Below the pieces are notes generated by a model. The model worked only from the letters and a program-made list of their open reading frames with translations, ran no database searches and had not been told where the DNA came from. DNA of 64,000 bases, from NCBI RefSeq assembly GCF_018139145.2, contig NC_059482.1, positions 6,770,294 to 6,834,293 of the forward strand. Reading direction: 5' to 3'. Shown here piece by piece: positions 1 through 13,321 of this stretch. The stretch comes from Gymnogyps californianus (taxonomy: Eukaryota; Chordata; Aves; Accipitriformes; Cathartidae). Position numbers and translations under genes: made by a program. Position 1 is the stretch's first letter. Every line of letters begins with the position of its first letter.

Positions 1-2600
1 CTGAATAAAGCAGTATTAAGTTTCTCACTAAGACTCAGATTTGTAAAGATATTTAAATGCAGATACGGTGCTTAGTGGTGCATTCAAAAAAGCCTAGGAC
101 TTTTCTGTCCTGATGATTCATTCTAATATACATTTCATTTACAAGTCAGCAGTGCAATGTTGTGGTAGAAGTGATGTGGAAAAAAATAAAACACAAGAAA
201 AAACAATAACAGAGGGTAGAAATCTGGGCACAGTGAAGGCAACTGTGATGGTCCCAGGGGCTTCAATACAGTCAGACTTGCACCCAGTGTTTCATCCATA
301 CAAATTCCTCTCTCTCAAAGACTTCTAAAGATTTCTTTTGCTAATAGCAGAGAGCAATGGAAGAATTATTATATTTATAACATGCCACAGGACAGCTGTG
401 TTTAGAAGAAAGTCCCAGGCTGATTTTCCTCCCCTCAGTTCTGTTTTGCAGCACTGAACTATACCCCAGTGAAAATGAATCCAAAATCGACTCAAGGAGA
501 AGTTCTCTCTCTCTCCCGAAGTTTGATTCAAATCTACTGTCTTCCCATATTTTAGGCTGATTCAGCTAGACCATGGCATGTCTCAGCACTAAAGCTACTT
601 TTTGCAGATTGCAGCTGTAGGGGGAAATACGTTTATGTATGAAGAAAAGTGATGGAGTGAATTAAACTCCAAACACAGCCTCCAGCTAATTTTTTAATAA
701 TCTGAGTGCAAAACAGGGCCTTGAGGGTAGGCAGAGCTTTTCAGTAAACCAATCAGAACTGGATTTTATTTAAACAACAGTAAAGTCAGTCCCAGAGAGC
801 TCAGACACTTGTATACAAAGCAGCCGTATCTCACTGAGAGTCTGTACAGTAGCTCAGCATCTCAATTTCAATCACAGTTCATTCCCTGCTGGTAGTTTTT
901 GTCTGCAAACAAGCTGAATGTGAGCTGACAAGGGCCCCCAGAGCAAATAATACGAGCACTGGAGGAAGAAACTCACCCAGACACAATGCTGACAGTTGTG
1001 CAGCCAATTCAAAAAAATTACAAAACAAGAACCCCAGCAACTGTGTCCTCTGCTGTAGTAGCTGCACACCACACTAGTAATAAATAGATAAAACTTGATT
1101 TAACGACTTTCACCTTCTGAACCATAACTTATCTTGGCAAAATAGGTATGTTACTTAGCATACGGCAAGGCCTTAGGTCTTTCTGCGAGGCTAGAGAAGG
1201 AGGCAGGCTATTCGGTGAGGTTTTCTAAGCAAAGTTTCTTCTGCATCCCTCCATTAAGGGACTGGGTTGATACTAAGATGTCTAGCCTGCAAATCCTGCC
1301 TGCTCCGTAGGCCTGCAATGGATCTGTAGAGGATGTGCCCAACCTACAAAGACTTTGTAAATCTGAATTTTTTCCAGTCTCACTCTGTGGCCAGGGAGCA
1401 GTAAAGGAGCTGCATTTCTGGCCACAGTTTCTCCCAGGGATGCTGGTCTCACCTGATCAGAGAATACCAGGATGTGCTTATTCTCCATGCCTCCTACCTA
1501 CATTTCCTTACACACGAGTATCCAGGTGGGAAAAACCCTCAGGAGGGACCAAGATCATGATGCTACACCATATCACGTAGTACAATGTGTCCCTTCTTTC
1601 TAGGAAATCTAGGATGGACAGGTATCAAGCTAAAAGACACACTAGAAGTACACTACTGCACGTAAGAAAGATGCATTTGAGATAATAATCCTGACAACTG
1701 CACTGTGCTAATTACACTCATGAGTTAAGCACGCACATCTCAGCATACAGTTTTAGAATGGGCATCCATTAGTTTATAAAAGACTTTGAGACAAAATCTG
1801 TTAAATAAATGGAAGCCACCACAATTACCAACTATAGCTGTTATAACAGACCCACGTAAATTGCTTGATGGGGAGATGATAGAGATTATTTCTTTAGAAT
1901 CTCCAGCTTTCCAACATCATTACCAGCTTTAAATAGACTTTTAATATGATCATCTTCACTGGTAATGACATCTCTCCCTTACAGGGGGAACACGGCACCT
2001 AACTGGAATATAACAGCTAGGTATTTATTGGGGGAAAAAAAATTCTTAACACTACATTGGGCTTATTTAGAGAAGAGAACAATCTTTTTTCCAGATAAAT
2101 CCCCCAAAATAATTTGTGACCTTCAAGTCCATTTATTGGACTACTGCTTATTTAGAAGTTATTGGATTTTTAATCTGAGAAAACCAAAAACAGGTTAGAC
2201 AACAGCCTGCTGGTTTAGAGTTAATTTCTTCTAAGAGGTCTGATTTTCAAAGAGTGTGGATAAACACAGAAAATAAATGTTCCTATCTCTTTTTCACTAA
2301 CAGGACATGTAACATATAGACATTGTCCTTACAAATACACCTTCTCTTCCTTCATGTCATTTTAAAGGCACTTCTCTGTAGCCAGTATCACTAGCAGAGG
2401 AAAGGAATACAAGGCTTTTTTCTGCACTTAGTCTATACCTGCCACAGGAGCTCAAAAATCAGGGTACAGAAGCCACCTTTGGAGATGAGCTAATGTTCTC
2501 TTTACTTTGCACTATTCAACCAAACCAGAGTTTATAAAACAACAACTCTTTATGAGATTTCCAGTAACATTAATTGTTGGTCACAAAACTTCAAAGAAAA
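1..2600. other. Non-coding AT-rich stretch, no gene seen
   Basis: All open frames here are short (at most about 80 codons), overlap one another on both strands and show no domain or consistent codon bias, as expected by chance. A short ancient repeat relic near 45-110 is listed separately. I see no RNA gene, intact transposon or clear promoter. The stretch could be intergenic or intronic; nothing in it decides which. Confidence 0.6.
45..110. repeat. Possible ancient dispersed-repeat relic
   Basis: Blocks such as AATGCAGATA, GGTGCTTAGTGG, TTCAAAA and GCCTAGGA occur in this order. From memory, a short non-autonomous repeat with a GTGCCTA-type motif, common in turtle and crocodile genomes, shows the same order. 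I recognise the pattern but not a family name, and the match is degenerate. Chance similarity is possible. No target-site duplication is visible. Confidence 0.3.
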
Positions 2601-4500
2601 ACAGATATTTATAGCTCAATTCATGTTTCTTTCTCTTTTCTTTTTTTTTTCCACACACTTTTACCACAACACTTTCCAATTCGGTTCCCATGAGCACACT
2701 GAAAACAGAGTTATACCTGCTTCCTGCTGCGGCAACCTCCTTAACCACTTCACTCCTGGTGCTTCTTGCTCTTTTTTTTTTTTTTCCAGTGTTCATGTCT
2801 TTTCATTGTTTTCCCCAGTGTGTCACATTTGCATTTTCCCACATCACTTTATCATTCATCTTTGCTCTATTCAGCCACCCGCACAATAATTAAAATGGTA
2901 TGGGAAATGAACTATATATACAAAAATACATAGATATATACAAACACACGTATGCCTGTGTGTGTATATATATACACACATAAACAAACTACACTGGGAA
3001 AACTTTTATTCAAAACAAAAAACTACTTTTCAGTTGAAAAATTACTTGCTAAATATACCCATTTTTATAAACACGGAAGAGGGAGGTGGAAGTTTTTCAG
3101 ATAGCTATATTAAATATTTCCCTATTCCACCAAAGAATTGATATTCAAAAATATTTATTTATAACAACATAATCAGCATATTGATTATATTAAGCAATCC
3201 CTGCAGATCTCTATAAGCTGAGGTTAACAATGGCTTTTCAAATGCCATTAACCATCACCTTGCAGCTTTCTCTCTATTATATACCATAAAGTTAATCATG
3301 TGCAAGACAGTTTTTCGAGAGAAAAATCTGCTATACAGTGCAATGATCACCTTGGTATTTTCCTAGAACAAAGAAAAGGTCTTTCTTAAATAGGAAAAAG
3401 TCTACGCCATCAAAGAGTGAGTGCTGGGCCAGATAAATCATGAGTTTCCTCCAAAATTTCTCAGGTTATCTCATTAAAGGCTAAACTCTCCAGACCTTTC
3501 TTTTAGCATTAAAATCCCTGTCCCTGTTATCATGAAATCTGCCAAGACTTGTGTTTTTGTAGCACGTAAACTGTACTGGTGTGAAGGTAGATGCAACGGT
3601 TGAATGAATGAGTCTCGCAGAAGGAGAGCAGAGCCCTTCCACACTTCTCTAAAGCACCTACGTCAAGGTAAGGTGATCTTCCTGGACAGGATCAGAAATC
3701 TTCTTCAAGTTTCAACATTTGGAAACCAAGTGTCACAGAATTTTATCTCTTGGCTCCACCAAGATGTGTGCGCCATGCTCAGACAACAGCCAAGCACAGA
3801 GGTCCTTCGCTCAGCACTCATGGGGCTCCATATTAATTTCTTAGATAATAGGAAATGAGATACAATGTGATATGCCACCACCACGTACAGAAGGAGGTTG
3901 CTTACGTAAATGAAACATCCATAAATCATGCCATGTAAAGTCACGGACCGTACTTTACACAGTGATAACTTCTACAGGAGATCATTCGTTAACAGTCAAC
4001 TGTTTCATTACATATAACAGCAGTGGTGTCATACTGAAAGAAATTCAGACTGTAACAATATATTTTTTTCATTTGCTTACCAAATCAATATTTATCTCCC
4101 TCTATAGGAAATTAGATAAATTCATTTAACATGGAAAAGTAACCATGTAGCTAGCATGAAGCATGAACTTATTGAAGTACCATACGCTGCATGATATTCA
4201 GGAGTTCAGGCCCTGCAAAGCATTTCACAGGGAAAGCACTCAGAAAAACATTTCAATTGATCTTTCTTTCCCCTCTCTAAGTTCCTTTGGCAACTGATCT
4301 GAAACATAGGTGCCAAATTAGGGTAGCTCTAAGGTTTCTATTACTATTTGGCACACTAAGGAGCCAGTGATTTAAGACAATATGAGATGTCCATTAGCTG
4401 TAACAGTGAATTCAAATGCTTAGAAGCCAGGCTGTAAATCTACCCTTTTGGAAAAATTAACCACTGTTTGCCTAAAGTTAGCAACTCCATCTTTGACAAT
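2600..4500. other. Non-coding stretch with simple repeats
   Basis: This stretch holds a T14 tract at 2772-2785 and a TG/TA/CA simple repeat around 2928-2985. It also has an octamer site (ATTTGCAT, 2827-2834). Open frames near 2623-2893 are T-tract translations rich in Phe and Ser, not proteins. No gene is seen. Confidence 0.6.
2928..2985. repeat. TG/TA/CA simple repeat with perfect palindrome
   Basis: This is alternating purine-pyrimidine DNA. Positions 2959-2980 form a perfect 22-bp palindrome made of three TG, five TA and three CA units. Such tracts are typical microsatellites, can extrude cruciforms or take up Z-like forms, and are often length-polymorphic. No function is implied. Confidence 0.85.
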
Positions 4501-7430
4501 AAAACACAATGATGATCCCTCCAGCTAGTTCACTCGCCCCCACCAAGAGCAGCCCTTGAGCTGCATCCTGCAGGAGCAGCAGCTGGGACAGGGAAGCATG
4601 GACAAAATAGTTGGGAAATTCAGCCTTTGGACCCCTGCAATCTCAGGGGATTAACTGAGTGCGGAGGTTGGGTGCCTCTCGGGCGCTCTTGGCTCCCTCC
4701 TGCACCCCTGGGGCCACCCTGTCAGGAGACCTACCCAAAAACTTCCGGAGTTCAGCGGTCAGGGCAGGCTCTGAAGAAAAATGATTACAGCAGAAAAACT
4801 CCAATAAATTCCCTCTCCCACCACCACAAAAAATCCCCCAGGGCTTCTAGGACTCTGCAGGCAGTCCTGAGGGAAGAGGCGCTTCTGTGTTACCCTGAAA
4901 ACAACCATTTATGAAGAGTTCCTGATCTAGCCTTGCGCACGTGGCTTGACTATCACGTCTTTCCACTCTTGGGCCAAATGTAGCTTTTAATTCTGACTTT
5001 TGCTGAACCCATGCATAAATAAACTCTATGCCACAGGTAATGGTGAGATGGAGGTGCTCTCTACCTATATAGTCTAGGATGCCTGAAGTTCAGCAGTGCA
5101 GGATGCTGGATGTATGGCAAATAGTAGCTTATTGCTTACAGCCGATGAGTGGTAGATTGCTGCTCCATGTGCTAGAGATGGCAGATAGGAAGTGAGAGGC
5201 AGGAATGGATAAACAGAAGAGTAGGTAAAAAAAAAGAATGTTTTGTCTTCCTGATGTGCCTAGATTGACAGTATGTCATTCACTTATTCACTGGGCAGTT
5301 ACATCATGGACAACAGCAAAAACTAGCAAGGAGTATGAATTTATTACCTCCATTCAAATTTTGTAGCAGGTTTTGGCAAGCTGCTAAAGCTGCTAATATA
5401 GCACTTATTGTGTTGATGGCCATAAACTCATTTGTAATACCATAAAACAAATTTGTATGATATCCACAAATCAATTGTTCCATTTAGATGTTATTTCTTA
5501 CACAAAAAAGTAACTGTGGTCTTGGCTAAGAGATATGTCAGAACCAAAATGGAAAAAAATTATCAGGGACAAAAGAAAAGGATACAACTACTCTCGGTAG
5601 TGTTCTCTCATCCTCCCTCCATCCTTCCACAAATTTCTATTCCCAATGTCATTGAAAGCAGGGTCATAAGGAGCATTCAAAATGCAGTTCTGCTGGATGG
5701 TGCAGGCAGGTCTGTGGATATCATTTGTCTCAAGAAATAGATGTTTGCAACAGCAGCAAAGGCCAAGACAGAGTAGAAAAAGAAACAGTAGTGCTCAACC
5801 ATGGAAAAAGAAGAAACCCGCAGCACAAGGCCAAGAACACACAACCACTTCCTCTGAAAAGCTGCTACTCTTCTGTTTATGTCAGAACTAATGTTTAGGG
5901 CACCCTTACCTCAATAGCCATGCTCACAGCAAATCTTTTAAGGCTTCAGAGTAAAAAAAGGAAAAGATAATTTTAAATAAAATCAGCTAATAATATTCTT
6001 CAGGAGACAACACTCTGTGCATTTTCAATGCTCAGCTTCTCGTTATTTGCTGGAGCATATAAATGCAGGCGTTTAACCTCCTGATTTGCAAACATGAAGG
6101 AAAGATACCGACACAAATAAAATGGTGTGTATGCAAACAACGCCCATGCCTCACACGCTGGCTATGAAAACTCGGGAGTGCACTGTTCGCCGTTTTCTTT
6201 TGAACATTATTTGTTATGCTATGAAGAAAAACGAGGGTGCAGAATTTCCAAGGTTGGAGGACAATGACATAAGATCTAAATCCACATTTTACAATCCCTC
6301 CCTGTGTTTCTCTCACATTCTCCCACCACAAAGTAGCTCACAAATGATGATGTTCTAGATGTGGTGTTTTATAACAGAAGCAAGTGGTTAACCAATGTAA
6401 ATCCCACAGAGAGAGCAAGGGTGGGCTCTCAGGGTAAGGCTTATTTAGGGCATAGTGCTTCTTTCTATGAAAATGCAAATCAAAAGCAACTGAAATCCAC
6501 CCAGTTACGATATGGAAGAAATTTACTGTCAGTTTACACAAAAATGAAAGAAAACATCGGTGATTTATGTACAAAGGCCAGAATAGCGAGACCTTGCAAT
6601 GATGATGAATAAATAACAACAGTCCTTTTTGCAATATTCTTACTGAACTCCCAGACTTCTACACTAAGAAGTATTACATTCCTACACCTTATTTTTAGAG
6701 AAAAAAAAGTCATAATTTGCAATAATCGCAATTTTAAATAAATTTATATAGCAACCAGCAGATATCCCTCCTACTGCACAGAAACATTGAAAAAACCCCA
6801 AAGATCAAATGCTGATGCATCTTCCTTCTACAATGACTGTGGTTTTCACAGGGACGCTTTGCAAAGTGACATCAAATGCTGTTTTTAATGAAGTCAAGCA
6901 TAACCTTTAAGTTCTGAGCAGTAGCTTTATACCAACATTGAATGATTTGGGGGAACTGTAAGTTATGAATTTTTTTTCTTTTAATTAATTTCTCAGCTGA
7001 AAGAGTTTGGAGATCTGATTAAATTTCCTGGTCGGACTTGTTTATACCATCGTAACAAAAAAAGAGCATCTAAATTCCTTTGCACAACAGCGGTGTTACG
7101 CTAGTACCTGCAAAGCAGTCAGGCGCTTCTGCATGCTAAAGGATTGGGGGAAAATAATCACTCAAGTGGGAAAACACGGTCAAAACCAGCTCCAAATAGT
7201 TGAAAATAGGAATAAAGTGCAACCAAACAGTTGAATAAAAAAAAAAAAAAGAAGAAAGAAGTGATCTAAGATCTGGCCATGTGAATGGATGGTTAAAGCA
7301 CAGAGAGTCGTGGGCAGGCTGTAGCCCCACGCCCACGAGTCTCCACCTTCTCACTGTGGGTTTGGAAAATAATGATCAAGACAAAGGCAACGAGCAGAGA
7401 AGATTGCAAATCTAGGGAGAAACAGGAGCG
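4500..7430. other. Non-coding stretch, moderately GC-rich at its start
   Basis: Positions 4540-4900 are richer in G+C than the surroundings, and a 95-codon frame there (4627-4914) has a Pro/Ser/Gly-biased composition with no domain. An octamer site lies at 6473-6480 and an A14 tract at 7237-7250. I see no splice-supported exon, RNA gene or intact repeat. Confidence 0.55.
7237..7250. repeat. A14 homopolymer followed by purine-rich run
   Basis: Fourteen A residues are followed by a GAAGAAAGAA-type purine stretch. It could be a simple repeat or the eroded tail of a retroposed sequence. The bases upstream resemble no family I know. Confidence 0.75.
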
Positions 7431-7705
7431 GGCTGTCAGCCTTGCAAGCTCAGCTCCAACCTCCTGCTCAAGCTGGGAGGAGGGCTGAGGTCAGTCCCGC
7501 TGCATCCCCCTCAACCCAGGAGGGCTCAGGCTGCTGTGGGGCAGGACAGAGACCAGGCGGGGCTGGACTGCAAGTGGGATTTGGTGATGGGGGCTGCAGC
7601 CCCACGGCTGTGGGGCCCAGCCAACAGGGGCAGGCTGAGGCCCCGGGTGAGCACTGCTGTCCCGGGACGGTGCTGGCGTGGGGAGTGGACGGCCCTCTGA
7701 ACTAG
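7430..7705. other. GC-rich, CpG-poor patch
   Basis: This is an abrupt island of about 65% G+C in AT-rich surroundings. CpG is scarce (about nine by hand count), so it does not behave like an unmethylated CpG island. It contains a perfect 14-bp palindrome, GGGGCTGCAGCCCC, at 7590-7603. An 87-codon frame (7442-7705, +) is Ala/Gly/Gln/Pro-rich and explained by base composition. It might be an eroded GC-rich repeat or a short recombination-linked GC-biased patch; I cannot assign it. Confidence 0.45.
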
Positions 7706-10700
7706 GATGGCTTTTTAGTTCCTAAATGGAAAGTTTTATAATTTATTCAATCTACTTTTCTAGTTATCTAAAACTATTAACACAATTGTTAAAATTCACA
7801 GCTTCCAGTTACTAAAGAAATGTGATTGTTTTATCTGGATTTCTATTATATGAATAAAATGTAACACTTTGTCTGGATAAAATGGCCCCAGAGTTTCATT
7901 AAAAAAATAACAGCCTAATTCCCTAATATGAAGTTATTTTAAGTGTTTTATTAATATTGTCTTCTAAATGCACATAAGTGTGATCCCCCTTTAAGTGCAA
8001 TATCTTTAGGGCTAGTTGTAATTGTATTTTTCTTATCAGTTGCTTGTGCCTGCATTTCAAATATTCATCGCTTACTTCAGGCGCTTCACTCAGACAAGAA
8101 AGAGTGCAGTGAAAAACTATTTAATCTGGACACTATTTGAATATGAAACTTTTCAGTCCCCAATACAACAGTTCACGTCCCTTTTAAGCAACTCAAACTA
8201 CGACTGACAAAATTCCCACAGTGTCTATTATATCTTGCCATGAGTTTCATCTGTTAAAACAAAACTATAAATAAAAATTAATGTGAAACATGAAAAGCCA
8301 ACCTCACACGTGGAACAAAATCCTCATCCCAACCAAGTCTACAGCAAATTAAATTATGTATAAAGTAATTTATATTTAAGTAAAAAATATGACTTGTCTC
8401 ATCTAACTTTAAGCATCTAGCAGGGGTGCCTGGTTTCAGATCCTGCATACCCTGGAGGCCCTCGGTGGAGAAAGGAAAGAGGCACCTCTAGTGGGCAGTT
8501 CTGATTTTATTGGGTGCCTGGAGGCACGTACTGCTTTCCCTTGGCTGGAGGGCACCAAGAAGCCCCACTCTTACCTTAGGTACATTGGTACTTAAAATTA
8601 AGTGGAGGTATCCAGGCTGGAGCACATCAGTTAAAGGACAGAATCACATTTCTTTTATTTAACTTGTTTTAAAGGAGAAAAGGATGCTTTTTTTGAGGAA
8701 GAAAGAAATGGTTCAAAGAATTTCTGTTACACCATTATTGTTGGCCAGTTATTAATGACAAGGAAGGGAGAGAGCCACCGAAAAACTTTGGAGAGGCATT
8801 CAGTTCTTTGTTGGTGCTGGACACAGGGCAGAGCAAAAGGCAGCACAAACTGCACGTCTTCACAGTTTCCAAGCCCAGGGACAGGCATCACATTACATGA
8901 TGTCTTTGAATTTGTCTTTGCAGGGTCACACATATACAGCTGGGAAACCACAGGATGGTGTTGCGATAATTTTACAGCGAAATTATAAAATGGAGATGTG
9001 TGGCAAATGTAATTTTTCTATCACTGTCCAAATGCAGTTATAATTATACATTAATTTTCCCCAGTGACTCCTCTGTGGGCCCTGTATTCCTGAAAAACTT
9101 TGCCCTCCTCACTCCCCTCTCTCATGCTCAGGGGTTATTGAGAACATGGTGGGTTGAAGAGTCAGGGATTTTCCACCTACCCCTTTATAGGAGCTTTTTT
9201 GCATCTTGGTATTGCTTCAGGAATGCAATATGGGGCCAAGCACATCTCAACAGAGAAGCTGGACAAAGGAATTTTAAACCGTACTTTCTATTTTGCGAAG
9301 TTTTATCTTTGGATGTGTATAGTAAAAGGCACTGATTGATTATTGCTGAGTAGGGTTTTCCCTTTCCGGAGAGAATCCCAAAATCAAATTTACTAGGAGG
9401 AGGTGGGAAAAGCGCAGCTCAGCATTCAGATGATCCGCTCCTGTTATTTATATCGGGTCCCAGGCTCCTGCCAGCAGCCCTTTCGTCTGGATGCCACAGC
9501 ACAACCGTGGTCCCCTATCCAGACTACCTGGAGCCCTCCAGGTAAATCTATATGCTGTGGCTGACTGGGGTAAGTTCTTGTTACAGGGCTTATGATTTAA
9601 CATACCCTGAGCACCAGGTATCCCTGGGGCAGAGGACAAAAGCACAGGGTTACATCGCCTTTCTGACCGCATCTGCATGAGAGGAAGGACTTTTGTCTTC
9701 TTGCTTCAGGGTTCCTGTGTCTGTATCTAACAGCAGACTTTAGAGACTAATGTTAACAAAACTTCGGATAAATGCAGTTTTTCCTGGTTTTGCTTCCCAG
9801 CAAAACAGTTTTACGCAAATGACAATGAGAAAAAGAGAACAAAATTTAACAGCACAGAATGACTTTCCCCTTTATGTACACATTAGCTAGCTGAAGATGG
9901 TAATCCACAAAAAGGCCAGAACAACTACTTATTTTTTAATCTTTTCCTATGTTAATTCCTGAAAACACTTGGCCACACTTGCTTCATGTTTCCTGTCTAT
10001 TTTCTACAGCTTACTGAGCAAGACTGACATGCAGACAATTTCTAATTGATTTTTCCCCAATGTTATGTCTTTTTGGTAGCATTTTTTCCTCTGCTGATAG
10101 TGTGACTGTTCTCGTTAGCACAATGAAGCCACTTAAGAAAAGACTATTAGATGGATACTCTTTGTATGTCTGTTCATACCAATAAACTGAGATAAATAAT
10201 CCATCTCCGCATACTTCAGGTGTGTGTAATGGCTGAATAACAAAAGCACATATGAACAGTTTTGATGGCAAATCAGGATTTTTTTTAAATTTTGATTTTT
10301 ATTTAAGCAGTCCTGTCCGTCAGTGGAATAAAGCTGTTTTGAACAAGTTTCCAATCATTTGGCTCTCTTACTAAAGTTGGTGTTTGCTGGTCGTGCCACA
10401 GCTTGGTAATGATTAATGTGAAGCTTGCAGTGTCTACACAGAGTGCTTAAAAGAACTGGCAACTCAAAATGATATTCATCATACTGGCTTTCATGCCGGT
10501 GCTGCATGCTGAGGTTTTCTACATCCAGATACATGCTGCCTCAAGTAGAAATCCACTAAGTCAGAAAATATCTCCTTGTCTTTACTTTATAACATTCCAT
10601 AAAGGAGAGTTATTTGTAAAAACATAACAGGAAACAAAATTCATTTTCAGATAATTTGTATCACTCTGTGATCTCCTGATAAATTACGATTAAATTACTC

Positions 10701-11250
10701 ACCAAGAGCTTTAAACTGAAGTAGACATAGCCTGTGAAACAGAAAGAGTAATTTAATTTATATTTAATTATAATATTAAACTAGGCACATACAGGAGATG
10801 GTCATATTTGAGAAAGTCTTATCACAAGAAAATAGGTTAACACAACTATACTCCACCTTTTTTCTGTTAAAATAATTGGATATTAAAATTAAACAATCCA
10901 AATACATTCACCCAACAGCCCAGAGAGGTTTACTGGATACAACATACACTAAGCTGTCTGAAATACAAAGGCTAGAAAATATGCTCAGAGCAGTAAGCCT
11001 CCACCCTGCGTGCCTGAGAAGATGGAGAGATTGCATCTTGTCCTTACGGAAGGACTGAGGGCACATAAAACATCACTATCCTGCGTACAAAGGGTCTGCA
11101 CAGGGAGGACCTGGACTTTCTAGCATCAAGGGTACTAGAAAACCCCCCAAGTTAGTTGAAAATAAAGCAACTTTTGCCATTGACTCTGTTGAGATGGCTG
11201 GAGCTACAGTCCAGACAGTTACTTGCTCGGAAAGGGAATTCCATGTACTA
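7705..11250. other. Non-coding AT-rich stretch, no gene seen
   Basis: Frames are short apart from one of 111 codons at 9000-9335, which has no domain and sits within chance expectation. The part 8400-8600 repeats the 10-mer GGGTGCCTGG (8424-8433 and 8512-8521) and carries related GGCACC blocks, perhaps from an ancient repeat. No promoter, RNA gene or intact transposon is seen. Confidence 0.55.
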
Positions 11251-11251
11251 T

Positions 11252-11310
11252 GACCCTGACCCAGTAACCAGTTCAGCATATGTTTAAGTACTTTTCTCAG
11301 CCAGACTTGG
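11252..11310. repeat. Possible ancient non-autonomous repeat relic
   Basis: The blocks CCCTGACCCAGTAA, AGCATATGTTTAAGTACTTT and CAGCCAGACTTGG resemble, in the same order, an old sauropsid repeat I recall. That repeat is built from a CCTGATCCAGCAAAGCACTTAA-like block and AAGCATATGCTTAAGT-like blocks, and probably derives from a DNA transposon. The relic is short and degenerate. Family and orientation are uncertain. Confidence 0.35.
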
Positions 11311-13110
11311 CTGATGGCTGAAGGCATCACCGCAATAGAAACAATAAATACGAAAACAATATACTTCCTATAAAGAACACAGAAGTATTCTGTAACAGCA
11401 GCGATTTTATGACTTGCTTTCACAGATTCAACTGATTATAGGTGACAGCATGGATGCTCTGCTTCTTTGAAAATCAGGCTCTAATTGTGGATGACTTGAA
11501 CCAGGGTACACAGTAATTCACTGGAAAAACTCATAAGTGCACAGCTTTCACCTGCAGTATGCTCATTCTGGATGGCTCATCCCACCCCACCAGTAAGATG
11601 GACAAGGTTGCCTCTCCATAGGACTGTATTTGCCAAAAAGTACTGCAGGAAATTCCCAGAGAGATCAATAGTGTGGTTTTCTAATGTGCTCTTAATATGC
11701 TTCCCAGAGGAAAACATACTTTCTGTAACACTTAAAAATTCAGTAAAATGCCTCCATGTTTGCACTGACAAAACAGGAGGGACTCTATTATAGTAACCAC
11801 AGGCTTGGCTGTTCAGAGTAGGTTGTAACATGCAATAACACGGGCAAAGCTAAAAATGTAGCTTAAGAGGAATGTAAGAAAAAGTGATTTCACAGCACCT
11901 CCCACCTATGCAGAAACGGTTGTTATTCCATTGACCATATCCCACAGTCAGCACTCTGCAACCTGAGGGAGCTTCCTGGTTAGCATCATCCAGCCTCAGT
12001 CATTTTCTTTAATCCTTCTTTTGAAATGACACGCATTATTGACACTTTTTTCTAATAGTTTGCAACGTTTTCTAACAACTTTACAAATGTCAATCACACT
12101 TCAATTCCAGAAGCCCTATTGATTTCCTCACTTGCACTGTATCTGGTCTACTTTAAAGATATTCCATATCACATCTAGCATATGATAAACAGAAACGCTG
12201 CTGCAGGACCTGTGCTATGTGGTTTTACTTATTTCTCGAGAAGAACATAGGCTCTTCTTTCCATCATGTGAGAGTGCAAAGTCTTTATCCTGATCTCAAG
12301 GGCGTTTGCAATAACTATAAAGAGTTCAGATCACAGATGATTTGGTATGTGTGAGTGACATATACACAAAAACACTTTCTTTTGTTCTATGTGAAAGCTT
12401 TACAGAACAAGCATTGCTGTGGGATGCATGCTGTATTAAGAAAAACCTTTAGCAAATATGGCACTTGACAAATTAGTGTCTAAAATCAGGGTTCCCATGG
12501 CTGCTTAAGAAATACACATGCTCCTTAATAAAAATGGGTACTCGATTTGTTATAAATTTTTCACATCCTTGGCAAAAGCCAAAAATATTTCAGTAAGAGT
12601 CTGTATGGTAACAGTCATACCTAGAACTATTTCGCACACAGGTAATTGCTGAGGAAGTTTCAGAACACTGGAAGTTATCTTCTAACCTACCTCCAAACTT
12701 TTATTTCTAACCTGTATCTCAACTATAAAAGTTGTCGCCTTCCTTTTTTTCCTTTTTAAATATACTTACTCATTTGCAGAATTCTTAGTGGAAAACTTTG
12801 CCTCTAGTCTGGGAAGTGGAAAACCAAATTTCCACCTGATGCAATTTGAAATGCCCCACAAAACCAGGTTTAAAAATGTGTCACGAACATATGTTGTGGC
12901 AATGAAAAACGCTGCAATGCCAGAGCTGAAATGCACAGTAATTTCTCACATAGAAGGATCTTAACTGCTTCAGAGGTACAGATTGTTTATTTTTCCAAAC
13001 TATCCAAAAGTTCAGTATATATAATGACGCCTTGTGCGTATGTGTGAATTCTGACAAATTATTTACCTTGAGTCTGAGAAGAAAACTAGAAATCCTGCAT
13101 TATTTCTACT

Positions 13111-13137
13111 TTTTTTTTGCCCCCCCCCCCCTTTTTT
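13111..13137. repeat. Mixed homopolymer tract T8-G-C12-T6
   Basis: Eight T, one G, twelve C and six T run together. Such strand-asymmetric pyrimidine runs are simple repeats prone to length change and to sequencing error. The C12 run could be an i-motif or G-tract substrate on the opposite strand, but a single run does not make a quadruplex. Confidence 0.85.
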
Positions 13138-13304
13138 AAACTTTTAACCTATTGCTTGAAGTGAAAAGGAACTCTCAAATCCCACTTGTTAGCCTCTTGA
13201 ATGAATATGGCCAAAGACATATTTAGCATTTGTTCCACACAAGCCTGACAAAGTTCATTCTGAGGAGGTGTTTGTTCTTTTACGAGAATGAAATTCTCAA
13301 TGTC

Positions 13305-13321
13305 TTTTTTTTTTTTCCCCC
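13305..13321. repeat. T12-C5 pyrimidine tract
   Basis: This is a second pyrimidine-only run about 170 bp after the T8-G-C12-T6 tract. It is followed by CTGAG, so it superficially resembles a splice acceptor tract. No open frame or recognisable exon follows. Confidence 0.8.
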
